DNA from: Stromatinia cepivora
Taxonomy: Eukaryota; Ascomycota; Leotiomycetes; Helotiales; Sclerotiniaceae
Reading direction: 5' to 3'
Assembly: GCA_014898415.1 (NCBI GenBank)
Contig: RCTD01000003.1
Location: 1,860,001 to 1,924,000 of the forward strand
Length of the DNA: 64,000 nucleotides
The notes under the pieces are model-generated. The model had not been told where the DNA came from. It was given only the letters and a program-made list of their open reading frames with translations, and ran no database searches. The translations under genes were made by a program, and so were the position numbers. Shown piece by piece: positions 10,178 to 21,800 of this stretch (position 1 is its first letter; every line of letters begins with the position of its first letter).

Positions 10178-13100
10178 ACAGTTCTTTGGGTAATCAGAAA
10201 TTACGTGTGGAGACCAGAAGGGGAGCATCATTCTATGTGAGTCGTCATTCAACATGACGCAGAAGAGTCCTATCTTGATCTTGTTCTTGATTTACATGCT
10301 ACTGAATATCCAGGCTTCTTATCCAAGTGTACATGTAGTGTTGTCCCAGTCCCAAATTACATGAACCTATCAACGCAATCACCTCACCATCGCTACCTAG
10401 GTAGCTACTTTAATTGAAGTCCATTCTTCCGGATTATTTCATGAATCAAAGTTTTGAAAGCATTGAATTTTCAATCAACAGGCTTACAACTTGTTGAAGA
10501 TGGAGCCAACCAAGAGTATCCCACTACAAAATCCTCACATCCACAACAAACCTTCACCTAAAAGTTTCTTGACTCTGGCTAGAGAAACTCGCAAGTTAAT
10601 CTACGAACTCGCTCTCATAGCACCATGACCAATTCTCGTCTGGTCAGGCATACCCAAATCCGAACTAGAGTCTGGCACTAGAAAGAGGTATCCTTCACCA
10701 CATCGACTATATAATAAACTTATCACACGAAGACGAGGAAGCTATATTCACATAAACCCAAACCACCACATCCACAGCATATAATCTCCTCCGATCTCGC
10801 CCCACTCATCGCTCTAGAAGCAGCACCCATACTTTACCGGAAACTTTCGTTAAAGTGTTTTAGTCCTCTGGCTTCATAATATCGAATGAGAACTGCGCAT
10901 CTCCAACAAAACTTGATATTTGTCTAACTGGATGTCAATACGTCCGGTAATTTCTAGATGGTTTACGCGCACAAATTGATACCAGTCTAGGCGCCTTTTT
11001 AAAAGCATCAAAAACGCGAGAAAAATTATATCCACGCAATCCGCTTCTTATATCTTGTGTAGGATAGGGGTTTCACAAATACGGAATAAAACGAAAGAAT
11101 TGGAAAGGTTTGTATAGAATATTAATCCGGATATAGAAAAGAGTTTCTGATCTTCTTGGAACTACGAGAGATAGACCAACGCTGGAGATTAATAATGGTA
11201 TTAGCTGTCGGATTGCCGTTTATTTATTGATTTACTGTGTGAGTATGATGCGAATGAGGAATCAGAGCGAAGGTGGCTGAGAACGGATTTGCAGAAGGTG
11301 GTAGGGGTGTAAAGAGTTTTATGGAAGGGAGGAACGAGGGAAGGAGAGTGTTTTATGGAAGGAAGCAATGGGCCAGGAATTTTTTGCACGTCGTATTGAG
11401 AATTTCAAACGGTGAGTTGAAAGTCCTGGAGAAAACGATGTAGAGATGCGTGTGTTTTGTTGTGATGGTTCGTCGAGGTTTATTATTGTGATGAAGTTGG
11501 AAAATGGGAAAGGGTTGATGAGACTGGATGATCTGGTTCGGTTCTAGAGTACTATCGGAGATATCTGGGGATGGTTAGGTGTGTTGTGAGAGTGGAGATG
11601 GAGTTGTAGATGCTGTGTAGGCGAATCCCGCAGTTGAGACGTTGAAGGGGCTTTCTAACTTCGTCGTTGTTTCTTTATATGTACTAGAGGGACTCGGAAT
11701 GCTTTAAGGTGATTCTAGGACGAATAGTCATGCTATTGTGCAGCCGTCGAAACCTTTCCTAGGGGCAGTCTCTCTCGCGTTGGTTCGGGACTGGATTTTG
11801 TTCGTTCAATCGAAATTTTGTTACCGAAAGTATGCCACGATGCTGTGCGTGTACTTCTCTGTAAGTCTAAAGGACAGAATAATACTGGATTTCCGTCAGC
11901 ATCAACAGATGTGTATAATGGAGATAGTCAATCGGGAGTCCAATGGACCACACAATTATATTTGAATTTTTTCCATTCAAAAAAGACAGGGTATATATCT
12001 GAGAAGAAAAAACTCTAAACACTTTGCTCTATGATCAAAAAATTCAGTTCTTGAAATGATAGGTTATGAGATACCATTTTTCACAGGCAGTTAGCCGAGA
12101 GAAGTATGGAGTATGACTTCATTGATATCATCAAAAGGCATACAAAAGCTGAGTAATCTTTAGCAGACATATATATTACATTTAACCCTATCCAAAAACC
12201 CGTCAGTTCAACTGCTGGATAAGTTTTCCATCAGTTCACACGGTGATAGTATATGATAGATCTAATGGATACTTGTTCTCTATGTCAAGAATCTAACATG
12301 AGACGGCATAAACCCCGGTGCCTAAGCTGGCGTTATCGTTGAAGAGTATGTTAATTGATACGATATAATATTGCTCAATTATCAAAGTATAACGGCGAGG
12401 TTTACATTCTCACCTTTCCACAAAGCCCAGGAGCGAAAATGTACCTTACTCTATCAACCATCCAAACCATCCAATAACCATAAACCCCATCTCCTTCCCT
12501 TTTCCGCTCTTCTAATTCATACCCACAATATACCGTTCGTCTACAACTACACACTAATGTAAAGCGGACCCAACGGCAACCCTTGACATCCCAGCTCACC
12601 CAATACCACGCCTCCATTCTCCCCTCATAGCAAGTTCCAATCCCAACTCTACCATGCACTTCTAGATCACCGGTCTTTATCTTCTCGCCACCAAGATCTG
12701 AGTATGCGATGTGATGGGAGTTCGTCGTTAAATATCAGAGTAATGATTCCCGACTCTTTATACGAAGACTTGACAGGCGTACTGTACTAGTACGGTCGAG
12801 TTTTATATGGGAAGTGAGCTGCCGGAGAAGCAAATTGCTGGGGGGTTGGCATCTGAGGAGTGGGATGTGGGTGGATGTTGCGTGTATGATGCGCTGGGGG
12901 TGCTGTATCATTGTATCCGAGTGAGGCGTTGGATAAGCCCCTGGGGGGGGGGGGGGTGCGAAGGAGGATGGGCGATGAGAGGTGGGGATTTGTTGATTTG
13001 TTAGAGATCGCAGGTTATATCTATAATGAAATTAATACTTGGCTATTCCAGAAAATATACACAAGTATTTTGAAAAAAAAAAAAAAAAAATGGAACATAA

Positions 13101-14518
13101 TAACTTCCTCCCACCGGTCACACCGTCCACGGGTATTCACTCTATCTCAACATAAGTTCCAACAATGATAAAAAGCCTAAAAATCACCAGAAGCACAAGG
13201 AAAGACACTAATAAAGCCCTCAACAACATAACCGAAAATTCTCTCTATCTTCCTCCTCTAACGAGATCCTAATTAGCTCTCTCAAACCAATACAAATAAA
13301 CAAACGCGCCTCTCCCCTTTCCTTCCCAGCCTATCTCCATCTTAAAGATCGAAAAACAAATTCCGGAAACCCTATGATCTCCATTTTTTTTTCGCATAAG
13401 ATAGAATTTATAAAATAGAAGGGAAAATATCCTTTGACGTTAATTTACTCCTCGAATTTCTCATCACAATAGTCCTTTTTGATATATCTTCTCATCATCC
13501 CACTCAGATTGCCAACTTGGGATCTTGGAAGTAATCAACGTGTAACATCTCTCCCCTCCCCCCTCAAAGAAAAAAATCTTATATACAGCGCTTTTCTACA
13601 CTACAATTGCAACAGCTCAGCCAACACCCCTCACGCATCTACGCTCCTAAAGAAATAATTTCCTCGGTAGAAGTATTCAACACTATAATCTCAACCCCCC
13701 AAACTCCCCGCACAAGGACCTAAATCCAAACTCTGCGCGCTCGATATTGAATATACCCACCCATCCTAGTTGATCTCGATCTCGAGCTCCCCAGCTTGAA
13801 AGCCAATATAATCTCCAAAAGTAAGTCTTAACACCATGCAACATTAACATTGCAGCGTTGACATTTATTTCTAGGGATTTTATTAATATCCCACCTGTCT
13901 ATATGTATATATATATATAAGATAATAAGATTAATATCCGAGCACCTGGAAATCCATATTCAAGACTTTAAGTGCGTGGAAATGGAGAGTGGGACGAGGA
14001 CTGTATACGACGGGATCGATTATTGGATGCAAGTTTTATTTATATGCGGAGTTTAGATGTTCTTGCTTTTTTGATTATTTGGTGCTTGGTGCTTGGTGCT
14101 TGGTGCTATTTCCTTTTGGGGGTGGGGGGGGGGGGTGGAGGATATTCGCAGTTAATCTAGATTCTGTAAACACCTAGAAGATTCCCGGTTATGCAGACTT
14201 TTTTTCCTATTCTGGTGAAGAAGGGGGTATATTAGATGTTGTCCTTGAGGATAAGGCTGAGGTAAGTTACATGAATATGAAGAGGTCAGGTTTGGAGTTA
14301 TTTGTGCTAATATCCAATATCCAATATCCAATATTATGCATGAAGCTATGGAGATCAAAATATTAAAGTACTCGGAATCTTTGATTGCCAAATGTAAGGT
14401 TCGATGGATCTAGTTGTGTAAATATCATAAGTAATTTAAACCGATTCAATCACTTCTAAATATAAGTCTTACAAAATTCAAACTATCATGCAATACATCA
14501 CAATAAGATACCAACACA
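10178..14518. other. gene-poor stretch with one gene relic and simple repeats
   Basis: About 4.3 kb between two firm genes. Apart from the relic at 10,500-10,890 I see no supported coding region. Low-complexity sequence includes a G run at about 12,942-12,956, an A run at about 13,073-13,090, four GGTGCTT units at about 14,086-14,108, a G-rich run at about 14,119-14,137 and ATATCCA repeats at about 14,310-14,335. A pyrimidine-rich, leader-like zone with a possible GTAAGT...CAG intron lies at about 13,200-13,860, with no frame after it. Confidence 0.5.
10500..10890 (+). pseudogene. relic of a 2EXR/F-box-like fungal family gene
   Basis: From ATG 10500 the frame reads a short variable leader and then FLTLARETRKLIYELALIAP before hitting TGA at 10626-10628. 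This resembles the opening motif (F..LP.E.R..IY..A) of the large fungal 2EXR/F-box-like families. About 200 bases on, another frame reads LAPLIALEAAPILYRKLSLK, which resembles the later motif of the same families (L...CR.I..EA.PILY). The two motifs are in the usual order but are separated by stops and at least one frame change, and no splice pattern joins them. I read this as a decayed gene copy. Family identification is from pattern memory only. Confidence 0.45.
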
Positions 14519-16714
14519 TTACTTCTCACCTCCATCATCCTCTGGTTTCTCCTCCAAAGTAACCTCCGTAACTTTCGATCCCCTCTTCTCCCCATCACTC
14601 ATCACAATCTTATACTTCCCACCCAGCACCAAATCCTTTGCCACAATTTCCCTCGTTCTCCCCAAACTTTCAATATCATTGATTCTCTGTAACGTAGCTT
14701 CGAGATGTTCTTCAAAACCTTCTTCGGCACAGATACTACGGAACGCTTGTTGCATTGGTACGGAATCGGCTCGAACCATGGCTTTGGGGGTAATGGTAAA
14801 GAGATTGACGTGATCGTATTGTTGGATGAAGTCTGCTCGGGTCATGATTTGACGGGCTTTGTGGAGGGGGATTTCGGGGATGTTGTGTGAGCCATCGTTG
14901 ATATAGGAAGGTGTGTCTTTTTCGGCGGCGACGAGTGCTTGGGCTAGGACCATGGCTGCGGACTATCTGAGAGTGAGTATGAGAGGATATTGAGTTTGGA
15001 TTATACTCACAGCATATTTTTGTTGATCCATTACATCATCATCCATTTCCATTCCTAAGATCCAACATTGATTTAGAAACCATCGTCGTTCGGTATCGAT
15101 GATATTATCGCAAGTTTCAAGCATGTTTGAAGATTTGGCAACTCGGTTCAAGAAAGTTAGACGACCGCCTACTCTGTTATAGACTTCATTTAAGATTTCA
15201 GACGAGGGAGTTTCAGCATAATATTTCTGACGATATCTTTGGAGTGCAGACACTGCTAGTCCACGTGGAAGATCCGGAATGGTAGTGACTTCCATACGGG
15301 TTGCTAGTAGCTTTAATCTTTCGTAAACCCAATAGTCATCACTGTTAAAAACCATGGTGACTAGATTAGCTGCGGCCCATTGCTCAGCTCGCTGTTGTAA
15401 AAGCTCAAGTAAATCCCTGCCATTTTCATCATCTCGAAGAAGATGTACCGCATTGATAATCATAATCTAAAATCATGAGCATTAACAGTTTATCGGAGCA
15501 CATCTCGGCCAGAACGCCACGAGATGAGGGAAGATATAAACTTACCAGAGGTCCACGTCCTGAGCTTCGTCTCTTCAATGCTACCTTTTCCAATTTATTC
15601 ATTGCTCGTTCGATATCCAACAAAGCTGTGCTATCCCTCGGACCCCTTTCAGAGAAATATGATCCAATGTAATCCTCGTTGAACTCAAAATTGAGAGCTT
15701 TCCCTAAACGTACTCTGAAGATCTCGGGATCCGCATGTGCTTCAAACATACTAACTCCTTCACCATCGATCTTCTGCATAGCCTCAAGTAACATGCTAGA
15801 TTTGCCCACACCCTTTTCTCCAATCAATAAATGGTAGTGACCACGATCTTCTCCATTCACTATATTATCAATCTTCTCTTGTTCCGCACGATGTATCCAA
15901 TGTTCATCATCTTGAGCTGTATACTTTTTGGGCACTTGTTTCGAAGTAGCAGCGAGGTCTAGCACTGGATCACCTGGCTTAAAGGCAATTTCCATCTTGT
16001 GAAGAACCATCCATTTGTAGAATCTATGATAGAGATAACCTCCTAAACCAAATCCTGTTCCAAGTACAATGATGGATGCAAAAGCCGTCACTGCAGCCTC
16101 GAGCATCTTCGCCTTGAGATTGGAGGGCTCATCATGTGACGATGAATCTTCTCGAGTCTTTCGATAATGATTGTTATGTGGTTCCACCTCAGGAATATCT
16201 GTGTGTATTGTCAGATGAAGATTCTTTAAAGCTGATTAAATGATGAAAACAATGAGTAAGTTTGTCGCAAATGACACGTGGGTTTCACGTGTATGAAGAT
16301 ATGTATTATGCATACACCATCCTTCTGGAAGAAGAACACACATCGGAGTAATCTTTTCGACGTATTTTGCATACCTAGCTGATGCTACGCTAATGGCCAT
16401 CAGAGGGAGATTGGACCACAGATAAATTGAGACATCCCCATTGGAAACCAATTTCCGATGGAAAAGAACGAATAAAAGGAATAAATGCATGCCAAGCAGT
16501 ACAGGGCTAGTAAGGAGATATTCGGGGGAGGGACAAACTCACGTTTTTCAGGATTAAAACCATTTGACTTATTCTCTGAAGCCGCTTCCGTCGAAATATA
16601 TCGTGGTCGTGATTGTGCAATGATGGGCTTTCGTGTTTGTATCCAATGGCGCGTTGTAGAAGCGCGTAATGTGGTTCTTTTGGCCAGAGATCTTTGAATG
16701 ATTGAAGGTTGCAT
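14519..16714 (-). CDS. mitochondrial membrane-anchored AAA/P-loop ATPase (fungal)
   Basis: Four minus-strand exons, 16543-16714, 15546-16198, 15011-15466 and 14519-14962, encode 574 residues with matching phases; introns are 344, 79 and 48 bp. The N-terminus is rich in Arg, Ser and Thr with almost no acidic residues over the first ~45 positions, a typical mitochondrial presequence. A membrane segment follows at about 93-115 (AAVTAFASIIVLGTGFGLGG). The ATPase core has Walker A GEKGVGKS at 184-191 and a hydrophobic strand IMIINAVHLLRDD from residue 276 in the Walker B/sensor position, with His and Asp where classical enzymes carry Asp-Glu. The C-terminal ~150 residues are probably a winged-helix-type region. 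I recognise it as a conserved fungal family of unknown function, likely anchored in the inner membrane. The 344-bp first intron is long for this window and could hide an extra small exon. Confidence 0.8.
16199..16542 (-). other. long first intron of the mitochondrial ATPase gene
   Basis: The donor GTGAGT (after AAAAAC in the sense strand) and acceptor CACACAG join in phase 1 to give the sequence NPEKHIPEVE. It is 344 bp, against 48-79 bp for the other introns of the gene, and internal splice variants cannot be excluded by reading. Confidence 0.6.
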
Positions 16715-18897
16715 GGTTAAGGTTAAGGTCAAGGTTATAAACCCCTTTTCCTTCCCTAACTTTGGTCGGTTGTATGTATGAAAATATTGGGAATGGAAAA
16801 GAAATATCAAGGAAAACGTATCAATTGGGTATAACTGTTAGAAATCATTTCTAATTTGTTTTTGGTTGCTGTTTGATTGTTGTTTAAAAAAAGTGTTGGG
16901 TTATGTTTGATGTTCTTAATCTGCTTGGCGGTGCTTAAGCTATGGTAAATTACGGCGAAGTTGAAGCCTGAAACGAGTGAGATATTCATAATGATACTTG
17001 GAATCATCTCATATGTATTTGATATGGTACCAGTACGAAGTACAGGAGGACTGTATTCTAAATTTCCCGGATTCATGAAATCAAAAGGAAAATGAAGTTT
17101 TAGCTCAGTGTGATGATTGTCAATTGCTAAGGTTGACCAGGAGATCAGTTCGTTCTTAAAATCCTGTGTAATACTAGGTAGGAAGATCACGAGTAATCAC
17201 ATCCCGAATTACTTCTTCTCGATCAAATTTACCATCACCCGTCGGCTCACAGCAGCTGTCAATATAAATTCGCATTCATTCCTAACATTTTGTTGGCTGC
17301 AAACACTTTAGATTACCCGCACTGCCGTCAAATCATGCATAATGACAGCAGACTTGTAACATCTCATATGCTCTCAAGTCCTCGAATGGTTTAACTCTTA
17401 CCTGTAGGAATGTCCGTGAAGCAAAAATGCGGTTGGATGTGGGTACTTGGTCAAATATGAAGCATGGAGATGTTTTATCCTGATCATGGACTAACTCTAG
17501 GCCCGAAGTTGATCTATACGGTGACCTTCATCACCACATGAACATGTTGAACAACATCAAGAACACCTTGGAGAAATCTTCAATTCAATCTTCTAGCACA
17601 GAATATTGTTCATGGCACAACAATCGCCTTCGGATCTCAAGATCATTCAAAATATACCTGCAAACGTCAAGTAATCTTCACACTGCTTCTCCTGTATCCT
17701 TCTAGAAAAGGACAATTGCATTACTAGCGACGGCAATTAGCATTTTAACATCATCTTTGCTTCTTGTATTCCCCAGCTTCTTCCCCTTTCTGTCTAAAGA
17801 TAGTATCAAGCTGTACTAAGCCTTATACCATTAATCGTTGAAAGCCATGTGGTATTTATGGTTTGTGAAGAAATTCCGAATGAAAGCCAATTATCTCCCC
17901 GATGCAGGATATACAGGACGTTCATCTAACCTAAGAATGAACGCCGAACTCGAGCATCGGATGGTCAACATGTTGAATGGATACCGCCCCTGAATCACGC
18001 ATGAACAATGTTGGGGAGTATCTCAGCTCCGTTGAGATACGGTCGAACCATTCGAAAACTGCACGTCAAAGTACATGATCATGTGGAGATGCAGTCAATG
18101 CCATTTATGGATAGGCTTGGTTTTGTACCACCCGAAGCCCCTTTGTGATCGATTTTTATACCTTTGCCAAAGCCTGAGCTAGTCGAGCAAATGCATATGT
18201 ATGAAATAATACTTCCTTGGCTAATAATCATCGTTGAACATGGATCTTTCAAAACCACTAGCCGTGGACCTGGATTCTACTTCTTTCCCTCCGGGTCAGA
18301 TGAAAGTAGCATCATACATCTCTTCGCAAGCCTAAGTACCCGTTTGAACTTACCATATATGTTAAAATTCCCGAGCTGGGATTATCCACTCCTAGCATAC
18401 CTTGCTCTTATCCGTTTGCCATACGGATACCGACATCAGACGTAAAGTGGTTACCGAGTCATCGACGAGTGTCAATACTGTGATATTGAAAGGAATAGAT
18501 AATAATCAAAGACCTTGAGGCTATAACTCTTTCCATGTATGATGAGGCTCTTCTCGGGTATAGCTACTTCGACCAAACCTGCACAAACTACCATTACTAT
18601 GCAGATCAAGGGCTTCTGAGAACGCGAATCGCATCATCTATGGAATGAGAGCATGAAGAAGGTCAGAAGCGGGAAAATAGCGGAAAAACAGCAGAAGAAG
18701 AATAGCATTTCGACGAAAGTATATTCAGTAGAGCTTTCTACATCGTTCGCGTTGTCATTTTTGTTGTTATTGTTATTGTCATTGTCATTGTCCTTGCGTC
18801 AAAGATATTCATTTCAAGTAATTCATTCATATGAGATTATAATCTTCAATGATTGGAGTGAGCACGGGTCACCTTTAAGTTAAAGGCACTCAATATA
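16715..18897. other. intergenic stretch without a supported gene
   Basis: About 2.2 kb holding the promoters of the minus-strand ATPase gene and the plus-strand large gene at 18,898. Directly upstream of the ATPase start codon there is a short array of CTTAAC/CTTGAC units (about 16,715-16,735). TTGTTAT/TTGTCA repeats occur at about 18,757-18,790. The open frames here, for example at 16,807-17,190 and 18,164-18,445, show no recognisable protein features. Confidence 0.5.
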
Positions 18898-21800
18898 ATG
18901 GCAAGAAATTCATTCTCAAGTGGTTCATGGCAGGATGATGCCTCATCTACCAGGTCTTCCTTATCATCAACTTCAAGCGACCCGATCTCCAACTCTCCCA
19001 TCAGACCCACCATTGATCAACACCAAGATCGAATTCCTTGGATTATCAATCATATGCTAGAGTGCCATCTGTCCTCTGAACTTCCTTTAAGAATAATGTT
19101 TTCCTTTAATGCAGGTATGTTAAAACATTGCTAAAGTTTCTTCTCTTTTCCAACTGTACCGGATTCAATCCGGGCGCAATTTCTGGAGTAATAACTGACT
19201 TCTTTTCTGAAAAGGCCATCGGGTACCAACATTAAAGGAGGCATACAAATGGTGGCAGTATGAACCAAAGGGAACAGCAATTATTAAATTTCTAATCTCA
19301 TTGGAAGAATCAAAGCTTGGGAAGAAGGAGGATGAAATCAGCACAGACAAAGACAATAGGGATGAAAGCATTGAAACGGAAAGAATCAATCACACTGCCC
19401 ATGACCCTTTCATGGATCCCCAAAATGAAACTCTACTAGATATTAACTTTGAATCAGAATTCTCCAATGGCAAACGTGCAAGTCGAGGACTGCCACCTGA
19501 CTTTATCAGAAAATGGTGCTTGGATAAAGTATTCACAAGGGTAGAGGAGCAAGTGGACTTTAGTCAGGCTCTCACTGGCATAGACTATCTTCAAGACCTA
19601 GAGTGTCGAAGAAGAGAAGCTCTTAGAGAAGTTGCCTTGCGGTTAAAAATTGACAAGAATAATTGGAGAAAGGTGCTCAGTGCTGATCCTGATGCCAAGA
19701 AGTGGGTGGAAGATATTCAAGCTCAGGAGACAATTATTGAAGATTTTTATGCTACTTGCTTTATTGATCTAAGAATCTGGGTATGTGAATCTGTTTCTCC
19801 AAGGTCATCTGTCATTCTGACTTGCTAGATAGACTATGCTTCATGAACTCAAAACTCTACCCTTCTATAAACCGAATGTTATTGCGATGCTCAATACCCT
19901 CTATCCACCATGCATTCGAGAACTTCCAAACAATCGCATTGATCCTGAAAAATTACGAAAGCACCGATCCAAGTTTTACAATCTCATCGTTGAGGTGTCG
20001 CACGAAGGCATTGGAGCACTGGATGATTTCGAAATGCATCTCAAGAACCCAGCCTGCAAACATAACTGGATCGATACTCGAGAAAATTTAAGAGATTACA
20101 TTGAGCTATCAAGTAAGATGATTGAGCAATCTAATGCTGTACACGATATCATGTTCTTCAAGAAGAGCGCTGCAGCACCACACAGCATTCGATCTGCACA
20201 CTCCAGAAGCACAACCGCATCTTCATTAATATCAACTCGCACTGAACGACAGGATAATCAGAATGAGCAATCAGCCACGGCAAAGGATGTTCCTTCTGGT
20301 CCAAAAAATCCAACTTCTCGACTTCATTCAAGAAGCATAACAGACAAACTTCACAGCCATGAAAATTCTTCCAACAGCGCAATCAATTCAAATTCCCCAA
20401 ACGAGTCACAAAGTTCTGGCAGGGGTGAAGGAAAACTACCGAATCGAAAACGCCTGGCATCACCCAAACGTCATCACGAATACTCTCAAGAATATCACAC
20501 CATACCAATGAATGCTCCAAGAATGCTCCGTTCTGTTGCTACAACTCCTAATCTTTCCCAGAATCAAAGCTTCTCAACTTCAAGGCCGCCGAATAAAGAA
20601 AGGGAAGTCTCGGTACTAAACAACCAGCACACGAGACCACGAGCAAATACACCATTTACGGAACAACACTCTGAAGCGGCACAACATCGCAGTTTCCAAT
20701 CCTGGGTCCCATTAAAAGATCAGCATCAAACATCACCGTCCCGCCAAACGTCGTATCCTGACCCATGGTCGAGAGGTCCTCCCAATCCAAAGTATCAACT
20801 ACCTCCACGAAAGTTATCTGAAGATGAAAAGCTTCTACAAATCTTGCGCCGCCCAGAAGCTCCTATTAGAAGAAGAGCATCCTTTCCCAATGGAATGCAT
20901 TCTTCATCTTCACGGGCTAGAGCCCCTAGTGTTACTTCCACAAAGATTAAATCTCACAGAATGTATAAGGATAGCTATACTACTTCATTTGAGATGCTTC
21001 GGGCTGGCTCTTCGCCACATGAGGGTTCCTTGACTAAAATCAATCCAAGAAAACAAGTCGAGAAGGCTTTAAAGAGTAATCGAAGTGCGATACAAGCATA
21101 CCAGGCCTTGGATCTACGAGAATTACCCGGATATCCCTCAGTTCCCAAAACCATAGCTACAGAAAATACTCAAAGACCTCAACTCCGGAAACAGAAGTCG
21201 TATGGTTCCTCTGGTGGTCTTCGGGGTCGGGCTATGAGTGGTTTTTCTTCGATTATTGACTCTCCAATGCCTTTGCAGCACGAGACGCCAGTGACAGGTA
21301 CTTCACGAAAACTTCAACTTCGTAAAACACCATTGCGCGAATCTTTTACGGATATCCCGGTATCAAATTCATCCCCCGCTTTCAGTGATTATAAGTTTCC
21401 TACTTCTAAAACTACTCCAACGCTGACCACACCAAGAATCAAACTACGTAAGACGCCGTTAGATGACACTTCTGCTGCGGAGATGCAAACCCCAAGTCCA
21501 TCTCTATCAGTCCCAAGATCACCCTTACCATTGAGACAAGAAAGTCCTATTACACCTAGCCCTGGAGCTCAACTTCGTAAGACTGCCTTACATAACTCTT
21601 CTGTTGTTGGAGTCCGAACACGAAATGCGTCGCTATCGGAGTCAAAATTTCCTTTACCTTCACCATTAAATCCTACCACACCTTCACGTATGGAAATTCG
21701 TCAGAACGGCAAGAAACTCACAAAATTAAGGCCTACAAATGATATTCAATGCGATTTCACACCAGGTTCCGTTAAAAAGAACATAAGTTCCACTACGGAA

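Noticed and set aside
16807..17190. 127-residue minus-strand frame upstream of the mitochondrial ATPase gene
   Set aside because: No domain, no membrane or signal pattern, no splice partner; probably promoter DNA.
18164..18445. 93-residue plus-strand frame
   Set aside because: No clear start context and no recognisable features; probably chance.
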